64,000 nucleotides of DNA from the NCBI RefSeq assembly GCF_000214035.2, contig NZ_AFHG01000043.1, positions 36,377-100,376 of the forward strand. Reading direction: 5' to 3'. Shown here in pieces: positions 1 to 7,769 of this stretch. The notes beneath the pieces are model-generated. The model saw only the letters and a program-made list of their open reading frames with translations, did no database searches and was not told the DNA's origin. Positions within the stretch are counted from its first letter, which is position 1, and each line of letters starts with the position of its first letter. The translations under genes were made by a program, and so were the position numbers. Source of the DNA: Methyloversatilis universalis FAM5 (lineage in GTDB: Bacteria; Pseudomonadota; Gammaproteobacteria; Burkholderiales; Rhodocyclaceae).

Positions 1-329
1 GCCTTTCGCCTATCCCAGGTGAAGACCTCCGCAGTGGCGTCGGCGGTCACCGATTCTATCGGTCAAGCGTACTGGAGTCCGCATCTTCTCATTCGTATTG
101 CATCAATACTTCCTCTCTCGGGCGATTCGACGCGTCAGAGTGCAACCTTAGTGAAAATCCCAATTTGTCCCCTGGAGAGCGCCGAGTTCAGCGAACACAT
201 CCACGAGGCTGGGCAACCAGGTGCACAACGTTTCCTTTTCGCTGCACCTGGCCATAGACCCCTAGCAGTTGAGCGCCTAGGCCCGCTGAGCGGAACCGCG
301 CAGGTATGAACTGCAGCTTCGAGAGTCGG
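1..329. other. Gene-free stretch at the left edge
   Basis: Open frames here are short, overlap one another on both strands and have no family resemblance or good ribosome binding site. I see no RNA gene, clear repeat or tRNA fragment. It may be the 3' flank of the XRE gene or part of a gene that ends before the window. Confidence 0.4.
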
Positions 330-596
330 TCAGGAGGTTGGCGCGCCGCTAGCAGCATCACAACCCGCGTTAAACCGGTCGGCAAACTCAATGAACGGCA
401 TACCAAGTGCGATACACCATGCCCGCGCCTCGATGATGTCGAGCCGCCTCTCTCCTCGCTCGCACTTGCTAACGAAGCTCTGGGTGACACCTAATTTCGA
501 TGCCACATCTTCCTGCGTTAAGCCTCCGCTTTCTCTGGCCTCCCGGAGCAAGTCCAGAAACAGCTTGTACTGCATGGAATAGATGGACTTCTCCAT
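330..596 (-). CDS. XRE-family helix-turn-helix regulator (88 aa)
   Basis: Small DNA-binding protein. Residues 14 to 65 form a classic Cro/C1-type helix-turn-helix, including GLTQEDVASKLGVTQSFVSK and a following CERGERRLD. There is no effector or metal-binding domain, so it is probably a local repressor. It is divergent from the 155-aa gene at 718, and the 120-bp gap between them contains a perfect inverted repeat (CTATT-TTCG-AATAG, 637 to 650) plus a further half site, which fits autoregulation and control of the neighbour. I used the first ATG; a second Met at residue 8 is also possible. The target is unknown. Confidence 0.8.
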   Translation of the reverse strand: MEKSIYSMQYKLFLDLLREARESGGLTQEDVASKLGVTQSFVSKCERGERRLDIIEARAWCIALGMPFIEFADRFNAGCDAASGAPTS

Positions 597-636
597 TGAC
601 GTCTCACATCAGAAGGAACGTCAGGGAGCTTGAAGT

Positions 637-650
637 CTATTTTCGAATAG
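637..650. promoter_or_regulatory. Candidate operator between divergent XRE gene and 718 gene
   Basis: CTATTTTCGAATAG has perfect 5-bp arms around TTCG. A third ACTATTT half site follows at about 660. Its place between divergent genes, one of them an XRE regulator, suggests an XRE binding site. This is inference from position and symmetry. Confidence 0.4.
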
Positions 651-717
651 TCCAAAATCGACTATTTGCCAATTTTGTTGGAACGGTTGTCTTCACTATC
701 AAAAGGATGGAGTCGCC

Positions 718-1185
718 TTGGACAATGTAAGGAAGGCTATGGACGCGCTGCTTTCATGCGGCGATGTAGACCTCATGGAACCATCTGGCAAGAAGTTGGC
801 AGCTCGAGAAGAGTGCTTCGTTACCCCTCCTGAGAGTCTTTCTGGCATGCCCCTTGTCTACGCAACTTACGAGGGTTCAGGCGTCGTTGGTAGCCCAACG
901 GCGGGCTTCGCCTACTTCGTCGAGAAGAACGATACCTTGGTTGTGATAAGCGCTGACCGCACTAGGGTTAGGCACATATCGCAAGAACAAATCATGCAGA
1001 CGGTCGCAATGAGGGTCGCCCAATCGCTAGGCGCTAGTTTTCTGGTCCATGGAACACAGGTGCTCTGCAACATCAAAGGTGTCTCTCAAACTGGAGAAAC
1101 CTACGGCGAGGCTGCCTTGAGAGCCATCCTTGCGTTTGAACGTGCTGAACAAGACGGTCAGGCAAGCGGCGGCCCACTTCGCTAA
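718..1185 (+). CDS. Hypothetical protein (155 aa)
   Basis: I do not recognise a family. The protein looks soluble and globular, with no signal peptide or membrane segment. I chose the TTG at 718 because AGGATGGAG lies 5 nt upstream; an in-frame ATG at 739 has a poorer site. It stands alone on the plus strand, divergent from the XRE regulator at 330 to 596, with which it probably shares a regulatory region. In mobile islands such an XRE plus unknown pair can be a toxin-antitoxin-like or defence module, but nothing in this sequence proves it. The following 218 bp, up to the MFS gene end, hold no gene I can support. Confidence 0.6.
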   Translation: MDNVRKAMDALLSCGDVDLMEPSGKKLAAREECFVTPPESLSGMPLVYATYEGSGVVGSPTAGFAYFVEKNDTLVVISADRTRVRHISQEQIMQTVAMRVAQSLGASFLVHGTQVLCNIKGVSQTGETYGEAALRAILAFERAEQDGQASGGPLR

Positions 1186-1403
1186 GCCTCATCTACCGGT
1201 ACGACCGGCAGCTCGTGCGAACGTCGTCGGAACCGTCGGCTAAAGACAAACAGAGCCCCACATCCAGCCGCGGTGATGCCCGCTGTGCGCATTCATGATG
1301 TGAACAACCGACATCGCGCCATCGGTCCTATCATTTGGATTGCATGCTCGCTTACGACGAAAGTGTGAACTCTGTTCGCGGGGCCGTTGCGAGCCATCGG
1401 TGC

Positions 1404-2615
1404 TCACTTGCCGTGATGCCGAAATGCCTTCCAGAGCATCAAGTCGTATCCAATCTTCAAGACCCCGCAGGCGACCAGTGGTGCGGCAAGCCAGCCCGCT
1501 GCGAACAGTGCCCCACCTATGGTTGGGCTGATGGCAGAGGCTAGGCTGCGCGGGACTGCAGTAAAACTCGCTGCTGCGGCCCGCTCCGCCGGAGTCACCA
1601 CTTCCATCACGAAGGCGCTGCGCACCGGTACGTCCATTTGCGACAGCAACGCCCGCACGAAGAGCAACGCAAACGTGAGTTCGAGATGGGGCACGAAGGC
1701 CGCCACGATGAGGCACACGCTGGCGGGGATGTGAGTGAACACCATCGTATTCACCAAGCCTATGCGCTCAGCAACCTTTGGTGCGACAAGCTGCGACACG
1801 GCCGACAATAATCCAGCCCAGAAGAAGAAGCTGCCTGCGGCCAGCAGTGACAGGTCGAAGCGCTGAAACAGCCACAGCGCCATCAAGGCATTGATGGCCA
1901 GCCCACCCGCGAAGGAATCCAGGGAGAACAACAACGCCAACCGGACAACAATGCCCTTCGATTCGCCGAGCGGCTGTGGCGCGGAGACTTCCAATTCCCG
2001 TTCTGGTGCGGGCAGTCTTCGATACAGCAGCCAGACCACGCCGCCCACTAGGCCATAGAACGCGAACATCACCCTGAAGGCAGTCAGTTGTCCAACACCC
2101 GTGGCCGCCACCAACAATTGTGGTACCCCGGAAGCTAGGGCGCCCAATGCAGCAAACAGTGCGCCCAACAGGGAGTAGCGAGCAAATAGGTCCGTTCGCG
2201 CCGCGCCGTGGCTGGACTCAGCCAGGCGCGCATGCTCGAGCGGCAAGAACACGCTGACATCCCCGGAGCTTGGGTTGAGGGTGCCCACGAAGGCGACCAG
2301 GAGCAGCGGCCAGAAGCTCGACAAGCTGGCGAAAGACAGTCCGGTGCCGAGCATGAGCAACGCCGCGCCCAGCAGCAGGCGGCGGTGATGGAAGCGATGG
2401 CCCCAGGCTCCTACTGCCAGGGTTGCGAAGGCTGACCCCAGCAGTGTGGCCGTGCTCAGTAGGCCCACATCGAGCGTGCCGAAGCCGAGTGCCAGCAGGT
2501 AGGCCGGCAGCAGAACCGCCACATAACCATCGGCGAAGGCCCGCAGCGCTTTCCCTACCAGGAGCGGTAGCACGACCCGGTCGGCACCCGCTGGCAGCAA
2601 CCACCGTTCAATCAC
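1404..2615 (-). CDS. Major facilitator superfamily transporter, last gene of the chromate operon (403 aa)
   Basis: Polytopic inner-membrane protein with about 12 hydrophobic segments and MFS features: a short basic loop after helix 2 (GHRFHHRRLL) and a central charged loop near residue 215. I set the start at the GTG at 2615 because its GTGA overlaps the TGA of the preceding ChrB-like gene, as at the other three junctions of this operon. The upstream in-frame ATG at 2666 would lie inside that gene. The substrate cannot be read from sequence; the operon position suggests export of chromate or a product of chromate stress. No terminator is obvious downstream. Confidence 0.85.
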   Translation of the reverse strand: MIERWLLPAGADRVVLPLLVGKALRAFADGYVAVLLPAYLLALGFGTLDVGLLSTATLLGSAFATLAVGAWGHRFHHRRLLLGAALLMLGTGLSFASLSSFWPLLLVAFVGTLNPSSGDVSVFLPLEHARLAESSHGAARTDLFARYSLLGALFAALGALASGVPQLLVAATGVGQLTAFRVMFAFYGLVGGVVWLLYRRLPAPERELEVSAPQPLGESKGIVVRLALLFSLDSFAGGLAINALMALWLFQRFDLSLLAAGSFFFWAGLLSAVSQLVAPKVAERIGLVNTMVFTHIPASVCLIVAAFVPHLELTFALLFVRALLSQMDVPVRSAFVMEVVTPAERAAAASFTAVPRSLASAISPTIGGALFAAGWLAAPLVACGVLKIGYDLMLWKAFRHHGK

Positions 2616-3067
2616 GCCAGCCCCAAGAAGCGCCCCATCTTCTTGAGCGGGGTATCGGCACACCAAGCGTAGAGCGCGTCGTAGATGACCATGCCATGCG
2701 CCAGCATCTCGTGGTCGTCGGTGAGGTTCAGCGACAGGCCCTTTGAGATGGCCAACAGGCCGGCAGACTCGCTAGATAGCTCCGGCTGCCCACAATCCGC
2801 ACCGCGTACGATGAGCGCCAGCTTGTCGAGCGCCGCATCGCGTAGTTGGTACTTGGCGATGAAGGCATCGAAGCTGCACTGGTCCCCGTGATGCCCCAAC
2901 TCGACATTGGGCACGTCGTAGGGGATGGCGCCGGTCTCGTTCGCAATCCGCATCACGTCGCCTGCCGGCACGTAGAGAAACTCCGGACTGTCATCGACGA
3001 AGCGGGTCACCAGCCAAGGACAGGCGATGCGGTCAATCTTGGGACGCTCTCGTGTAATCCACTTCAT
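2612..3067 (-). CDS. Stand-alone ChrB C-terminal-domain protein (151 aa)
   Basis: The sequence MKWITRERPKIDRIACPWLV matches the ChrB C-terminal domain, seen in the full ChrB upstream as RRRPWVDRLACAWLIRRYID. It lacks the N-terminal regulator half of ChrB, so it is not a simple duplicate; it is a separate domain-only gene. Family knowledge links this domain to chromate resistance, possibly as an enzyme or sensor acting on chromate or iron, but its reaction is unsettled. The ATG at 3067 overlaps the upstream TGA (ATGA), and its own TGA overlaps the GTG of the MFS gene (GTGA). A TTG further upstream would extend it into the previous gene and was rejected. Confidence 0.85.
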   Translation of the reverse strand: MKWITRERPKIDRIACPWLVTRFVDDSPEFLYVPAGDVMRIANETGAIPYDVPNVELGHHGDQCSFDAFIAKYQLRDAALDKLALIVRGADCGQPELSSESAGLLAISKGLSLNLTDDHEMLAHGMVIYDALYAWCADTPLKKMGRFLGLA

Positions 3068-3462
3068 CGGGTCACCTCCATCGGTTTGGGAGACAGCGGA
3101 GTCAGCTTGCCGGTCAGCACTTCCTGGCCATCCAGGAAAAGGCGGATGGACGCTCCCTGCTGGCGAACCTCGTAGCAAGCCTCAGGGTCCCGGGACTTCG
3201 TCCAGCGCCAGCACAGCTCACTGCCGGCAACCCGCCAGTACCCTTGCGTGGGCCTGCCCATGTCCGTCCCGCGCAAGTCCCCACGCTCCAGGAACTGGTA
3301 GGCAAAGTGGACGCCATCGCCGAAGTCCTGGTTGGTGAAGGCTTGCGTGAGCGCCGTGCCTCGCAGCTTCAGCCAGCCTTTGTCGGCAGCCGTCGTATTG
3401 AAGGCGACTGCCAGGGTCGCCACGGCGAAGGACCATCGCGCCGCGCACACATTGAGTTTCAC
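3064..3462 (-). CDS. Small exported protein of unknown function in the chromate operon (132 aa)
   Basis: The N-terminus (residues 1 to 26) reads as a Sec signal peptide: basic start, hydrophobic ALAVAF-type core and a likely cleavage after TTAA. The mature part is about 105 residues with two or three cysteines (ELCWRW, EACYEV) and a repeated Gly/Trp-rich pattern resembling small periplasmic proteins of the DUF995 kind; that resemblance is weak. The GTG at 3462 overlaps the chrA stop (GTGA), and its own stop overlaps the next start (ATGA). It sits between chrA and the ChrB-domain gene, so a periplasmic role in chromate handling is likely but unproved. Cysteines could form a disulfide. Confidence 0.7.
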   Translation of the reverse strand: MKLNVCAARWSFAVATLAVAFNTTAADKGWLKLRGTALTQAFTNQDFGDGVHFAYQFLERGDLRGTDMGRPTQGYWRVAGSELCWRWTKSRDPEACYEVRQQGASIRLFLDGQEVLTGKLTPLSPKPMEVTR

Positions 3463-4823
3463 AGAAGGAACGTCTTCAGCAGGAAGCCGAGCAGTGCACA
3501 CCCGGCAATCACATGAATGACATTTGCCTTGAAGCGGAACAACGCAATCGCTGCCCCCAAGGCAATCAGCGCTGACACCCACTCGAACGAGCCTTCGAAA
3601 CCCTTGGGCCACAGGACGTGGTAACCAAAGAACAGAGCCAAGTTCAAGATGACGCCAACCACCGCCGCCGTGATGGCGGTCAGCGGCGCGGTGAATTTCA
3701 GGTCGTTGTGGGTCGTCTCGATGAAGGGGCCACCCAGCAGGATGAAGACGAAGGACGGCAGGAAGGTGAACCAAGTGACCAGCGTTGCCGCGACCGCACC
3801 CGCAAGGAACAGGCTATCCGGACCAAATACCGCTTTGACATAGCCGCCCACAAAGCCGACGAAGGTAACAACCATGATGAGCGGGCCGGGAGTTGTTTCC
3901 CCCAGCGCCAGGCCGTCAATCATTTGGGTCGGCGTCAGCCAGCCGTAGTGACCGACCGCCCCCTGATAGACATAAGGCAGCACGGCGTAGGCTCCGCCGA
4001 AAGTCAGTAATGCCGCCTTGGTGAAGAACCAGCCCATCTGAGTCAGGGTGTGGTCCCAACCGTAGCCAGCGGTCAGCAGTCCCATCGGCACCAGCCACAG
4101 CAGGATGCCGATGAGTGCGACCTTCACCAGTTTGCTCCAGGCGAATAGAGCATGCTCAGGCGTCGGCGTATCGTCATCAATCAACGCTCGGCCAAAAGAC
4201 TTGTCTGCTTTGCCATGCCCACCACCGGCCTTGAATTTGTCCGGAGCGATACGCCCACCGAAGTAACCAATCACCGCCGCCATCGCTACGATGGCCGGGA
4301 ACGGCACGTTGAGCGCAAAGATGGCAACGAAGGAGACCGCCGCAATAGCCCACAGCACATTGTTCTTCAAGGCACGCGAACCGATGCGGTGCGCCGCCTG
4401 GACGACGATGGCCGTCACCGCAGGCTTGATGCCGTAGAACAGCCCCGCCACCAGCGCCACATGGCCAAACGCAATGTAGACCCACGACAGCCCAATCAGG
4501 ATGAACAACGAGGGCAGCACGAATAGACCACCCGCAATGATGCCGCCCCAGGTGCGGTGCATCAGCCAGCCGATGTAGGTAGCCAACTGCTGGGCCTCGG
4601 GGCCGGGCAGCACCATGCAGTAGTTCAGCGCATGCAGGAAGCGGCGTTCGGAAATCCAGCGTCGGCGCTCCACCAGTTCCTGATGCATGATGGCAATCTG
4701 CCCTGCGGGGCCACCAAAGCTGATGAACCCAAGCTTCAGCCAGAACAAGAAGGCTTGCCAGAAGCTGACCTCCGCGGGGAGGCCATCGCTTGTTTCGTTT
4801 GTTGCTGTCAGGGTCGCGTTCAT
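3459..4823 (-). CDS. chrA: Chromate efflux transporter ChrA (454 aa)
   Basis: Long-chain CHR-family inner-membrane exporter that moves chromate out of the cytoplasm. Two homologous CHR halves are visible: residues about 20 to 200, with FWLKLGFISFGGPAGQIAIM and the conserved NYCMVLPGPEAQQLATYIGW, and about 235 to 450, with FFTKAALLTFGGAYAVLPYV and GLALGETTPGPLIMV. The length is usual for two-domain ChrA. The ATG overlaps the chrB stop by 4 nt (ATGA), so translation is probably coupled to chrB. Export presumably pairs with the downstream exported protein and MFS gene. Confidence 0.96.
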   Translation of the reverse strand: MNATLTATNETSDGLPAEVSFWQAFLFWLKLGFISFGGPAGQIAIMHQELVERRRWISERRFLHALNYCMVLPGPEAQQLATYIGWLMHRTWGGIIAGGLFVLPSLFILIGLSWVYIAFGHVALVAGLFYGIKPAVTAIVVQAAHRIGSRALKNNVLWAIAAVSFVAIFALNVPFPAIVAMAAVIGYFGGRIAPDKFKAGGGHGKADKSFGRALIDDDTPTPEHALFAWSKLVKVALIGILLWLVPMGLLTAGYGWDHTLTQMGWFFTKAALLTFGGAYAVLPYVYQGAVGHYGWLTPTQMIDGLALGETTPGPLIMVVTFVGFVGGYVKAVFGPDSLFLAGAVAATLVTWFTFLPSFVFILLGGPFIETTHNDLKFTAPLTAITAAVVGVILNLALFFGYHVLWPKGFEGSFEWVSALIALGAAIALFRFKANVIHVIAGCALLGFLLKTFLL

Positions 4824-5758
4824 GATTTCGGGCCTTTCTCAAATGAGGCCAGTAGTCCGTCAAAAATTCGGCTCGCCAGCGCGAGGAGTTCGTCGTCATC
4901 GGGGATGGTGTCGCGTAAGCCGGCCAGAGCGCTCTCGATGCCCGCTGCCTCCAGTGGCTGTACGCCGCCCACATCCAGGAAATGCACCAAGGCCCCAAGC
5001 CTCTGAAGGGCCGGCGTCTCCAGGTTGAAGTTGGCAAGCAGCACTTCGAAACTCACCCGGGCGCCGACGTGAGTGAACGTGGCGCCGTCGAAATCGAACC
5101 CGAGCGCATCCGCCGGGCAATCCGCAGGCGTTGCCAGCCAGAGAACCTTGGCTTGCGGGTCGATGTAGCGGCGAATCAACCAGGCACAGGCCAGCCGGTC
5201 CACCCAGGGACGCCGCCGGGTCGCCCAGACTCGCCCTTGGTAGTCCTGGATACTCAAGCGGGCAATGGCCTCATCGACCGGATGGGGTTCATCAGGAGAC
5301 AAGGCCCAAGCCGCCCGCTGTTCGAGGTCGCGCAAAGCCTCGTCAGCCTGTTTCTGAGCTTCTCCTGGGAAGAAGTCGATGGCCGCCAGGTTGGTGAATG
5401 CCTTACGTAGCTTGCGCGCTTGCTTCAAGGCTTCGTTGGCCGTGTCCGGACGGAGGCTCTCGCGTGCCGCCGAGATGTCGCCCAGCAGATTGGCGAACTC
5501 GGTACTGCGGTCAAACAACGCCGCGAAGTTGCCGTCACGGGGCTCTTCAAGACGAACCACCAGCGCCGTCCCCTCCGCCGCACGAACGTCCGTCGCAACG
5601 GTATCCAGCGTGCTTTGGCAGTCCTCACGTTCCGGCATCAGATAGACGCCATCGCGCAGGACGGCGGCGCCGGATGCCTTGAGGTTTCGCCAAGCCCGCA
5701 TACGGGCCGTAGCGTTCTCAGTAGGCAGACTGGTAATGAGTGCAATCCATGTGTTCAT
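4820..5758 (-). CDS. chrB: ChrB, chromate-responsive regulator and resistance protein (312 aa)
   Basis: First gene of the operon. The N-terminal half (about 1 to 160) is the ChrB regulatory part (WIALITSLPTENATARMRAWR), and the C-terminal half (about 175 to 305) is the ChrB C-terminal domain (RRRPWVDRLACAWLIRRYID). In characterised systems ChrB senses chromate and controls expression of chrA, and the full-length form is also needed for resistance. The start at 5758 follows a divergent intergenic region of about 110 bp shared with the EamA gene. On the minus strand that region contains TTGTAG and TAGAGT spaced 17 bp, a possible promoter very close to the ATG. Confidence 0.95.
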   Translation of the reverse strand: MNTWIALITSLPTENATARMRAWRNLKASGAAVLRDGVYLMPEREDCQSTLDTVATDVRAAEGTALVVRLEEPRDGNFAALFDRSTEFANLLGDISAARESLRPDTANEALKQARKLRKAFTNLAAIDFFPGEAQKQADEALRDLEQRAAWALSPDEPHPVDEAIARLSIQDYQGRVWATRRRPWVDRLACAWLIRRYIDPQAKVLWLATPADCPADALGFDFDGATFTHVGARVSFEVLLANFNLETPALQRLGALVHFLDVGGVQPLEAAGIESALAGLRDTIPDDDELLALASRIFDGLLASFEKGPKS

Positions 5759-5871
5759 GAATACACTCTACATGCCAGTAACGAATTCTACAAATACGTT
5801 CTCTTGCTACACATATCTCTCAATCTTCAGCGGCATGCCACAATTTGACCGATGCACTTCCTACCTCTGCC

Positions 5872-6924
5872 ATGAACCTACGTAGCTCATCCTTCAACCC
5901 CGGCGTCGTGGCTGCACTGGTTGCCGCCCTGCTGTTCGGAGCAAGCGCTCCTATCGCCAAACGGCTGCTTCAGGAAACCAGCCCCTGGATACTTGCTGGG
6001 CTGTTCTACCTGGGCTCCGGGATTGGCTTGAGCGTTTATCGCCTAGTCACACGTGCCCAAGCGGTATCGCTTCAACGAGGAGAGGCGGGTTGGCTCGCTG
6101 GCGCGGTGCTAAGCGGCGGTGTCGGCGGTCCGATTTTGCTCATGTTTGGCCTGACCGGCATGCCTGCTTCAGGGGCGGCGCTCTTGCTGAATGCCGAAGG
6201 CGTCCTGACGGCGCTACTGGCCTGGATAGTGTTCAAGGAGAATTTCGACCGCCGCATTGCGCTGGGCATGCTCGCCATTGCCTGCGGAGCGGTGATTCTG
6301 AGCTGGCCGGGCGAAGCCAGGTTTGCCGGCGCGCTGCCGGCCCTGGCGATTCTGGGCGCCTGCTTGTGCTGGGCCATCGACAACAACCTGACTCGCAAGG
6401 TCGCGTTGGCGGACGCAACCTGGATTGCCGCCGTAAAAGGAACCGTGGCCGGTAGCGTGAACCTCGGGCTGGGTTTGGCAGTGGGGGCCGAGCTACCCAC
6501 TCTTTGGGTCACGCCAACCGCCATGTTGGTTGGCCTGCTGGCCTACGGGGTGAGTCTCGTCCTGTTCGTGGTAGGCATGCGGCATCTGGGCACCGCTCGA
6601 ACCGGGGCCTATTTCTCCGTTGCGCCATTCTTTGGCGCCGTGCTGGCGGTGCTGAGTGGAGAGCCCATCACGCTGCCTCTACTGCTGGCAGGCGCCCTGA
6701 TGGCGCTGGGTATCTGGTTGCACCTCACCGAGCGGCATGAACATCAGCATGCCCACGAAGCGATGGAGCACAGTCATGAGCATGCCCATGACGAGCACCA
6801 CCAACACACTCATGAATCCCCGATTGCTTCGGGCGCCAAGCACACCCATCTGCACAAGCATGAGCCGATGGTCCATATCCATACCCATTTTCCGGATGCA
6901 CACCATCAAGGACACAGCCACTGA
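5872..6924 (+). CDS. EamA/DMT-family transporter with histidine-rich tail (350 aa)
   Basis: Ten-helix drug/metabolite transporter with two EamA repeats (about residues 8 to 140 and 150 to 285; AALLFGASAPIAKRLL and ILGACLCWAIDNNLTRKV). The last 65 residues are a hydrophilic tail with 23 histidines, many as HxH, which strongly suggests binding of a soft or transition metal such as Ni, Co, Zn or Cu. I prefer the ATG at 5872; a TTG at 5845 would add nine residues without a better ribosome binding site. It is divergent from the chr operon, so it may be co-regulated by ChrB. The substrate is not known; a metal or metal-stress role is an inference from the tail. Confidence 0.85.
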   Translation: MNLRSSSFNPGVVAALVAALLFGASAPIAKRLLQETSPWILAGLFYLGSGIGLSVYRLVTRAQAVSLQRGEAGWLAGAVLSGGVGGPILLMFGLTGMPASGAALLLNAEGVLTALLAWIVFKENFDRRIALGMLAIACGAVILSWPGEARFAGALPALAILGACLCWAIDNNLTRKVALADATWIAAVKGTVAGSVNLGLGLAVGAELPTLWVTPTAMLVGLLAYGVSLVLFVVGMRHLGTARTGAYFSVAPFFGAVLAVLSGEPITLPLLLAGALMALGIWLHLTERHEHQHAHEAMEHSHEHAHDEHHQHTHESPIASGAKHTHLHKHEPMVHIHTHFPDAHHQGHSH

Positions 6925-6941
6925 GGCTTGGCTTACCTAGT

Positions 6942-7274
6942 TCAAGGCTTTCCGGCCTTCTGCATCCGTGGTTTGCTGGCCCGCTGACGAGGGGCCGCCT
7001 CCCGAGTGAGCATCAGCGGATTGATAGTGGGAACCGGGGCAATCATGTCGAGCCAAGCCTGTCTCCCCAGGGCGCGGATGACCAGAATCAGCGTCCGCAG
7101 TGATGAGCCCGCTCCACTTTCCAGGTTGCGCAGGGTGCGGAGGCTGATGCCGGCCCGCTCAGCCAGGGTCGCCTGGTCCAGGTTGCGGTGGATTCGAAGG
7201 GTCTTCAGCCGTTCGCCCAGCGCTGCCTCCATCTCGGCCGGAGTCTGATGCTGCGGGGTCTCGTTCGTTGTCAC
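6942..7274 (-). CDS. XRE/HipB-like helix-turn-helix regulator (110 aa)
   Basis: Residues 19 to 75 form a helix-turn-helix of the Cro/C1 class (LGERLKTLRIHRNLDQATLA then RAGISLRTLRNLE). The tail from residue 90 is basic (RQRASKPRMQKAGKP). The start is GTG at 7274; no ATG fits the domain. No HipA-like kinase or other toxin gene follows it, since the EamA gene ends only 17 bp downstream in convergent orientation. Upstream it has paired AT-rich repeats (7297 to 7360) that probably form its own operator. Confidence 0.78.
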   Translation of the reverse strand: MTTNETPQHQTPAEMEAALGERLKTLRIHRNLDQATLAERAGISLRTLRNLESGAGSSLRTLILVIRALGRQAWLDMIAPVPTINPLMLTREAAPRQRASKPRMQKAGKP

Positions 7275-7296
7275 TTCGCCCTGTACCTGCTTGTAA

Positions 7297-7360
7297 TAAC
7301 AGGCAATATTATTCCTCTTATTTTCCCCTGCGGTGGCAATTTAACAGGCAAATTATTGCC
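7297..7360. promoter_or_regulatory. Paired operator-like repeats upstream of XRE gene
   Basis: TAACAGGCAATATTATTCC at 7297 and TAACAGGCAAATTATTGCC at 7342 are near-identical 19-mers spaced 45 bp (about four helical turns). The second contains a perfect inverted repeat GGCAA-ATTA-TTGCC, and a partial third copy (GGCAATTT) lies just before it. They start 23 bp upstream of the GTG, as expected for autorepression by an XRE protein. Confidence 0.5.
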
Positions 7361-7431
7361 TTTTGCTGCGGATGCTCTATGCGCCGCTGACCCCAGGGCG
7401 CCGCTGCAGATTGATACCTGCACACGGGCGG

Positions 7432-7671
7432 TCACTCACCATTGAACATGCGCTCGATTTCTGAGCTATGAGAGGCGTCAATGTCATCGGGCACCTCGAA
7501 CATTCCTTTGGCAACACCTAGCCGTCTTTCCGTGGCTGCTGTGGCGGGCACGAGTTTCGCGACAGGGTGTCCGGCTCGAGTGATGACGACCTCGTTCAGC
7601 TCACCACTCTCCAGCCTCGCGACTAGCCTGGACAATGAGGCTTTTACCTTCGAGAGGTCAATGGGCTCCAT
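7432..7671 (-). CDS. Phd/YefM-type antitoxin, apparently orphan (79 aa)
   Basis: The N-terminal 45 residues match the Phd/YefM DNA-binding fold: MEPIDLSKVKASLSRLV, then ESGELNEVVITRAGHPVAKL. The remainder is a short acidic, probably unfolded tail that would wrap a toxin. No PIN, RelE or Doc gene lies on either side within 400 bp: downstream is only the XRE operator region, and upstream is the 211-aa gene. It is therefore an orphan antitoxin or partner of a toxin elsewhere. A good start at 7671 has a plausible ribosome binding site. Confidence 0.75.
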   Translation of the reverse strand: MEPIDLSKVKASLSRLVARLESGELNEVVITRAGHPVAKLVPATAATERRLGVAKGMFEVPDDIDASHSSEIERMFNGE

Positions 7672-7769
7672 GTCGCACGCCTCCTGAATCTCACCATTGA
7701 ACGAACGGCGCTGGCCACCTGGACGGTCTCAATTTCGGATAGCAGCTGCAGTTCAACGATGCGCTTGCT

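Noticed and set aside
1186-1403. A possible gene between the 155-aa protein and the MFS gene
   Set aside because: The frames here are antisense to or overlap the MFS gene end and have no family features.
3463-3774. A longer start for the small exported protein reaching into chrA
   Set aside because: The extension is the chrA gene read in another frame. The GTG at 3462 with the 4-nt overlap gives a proper signal peptide.
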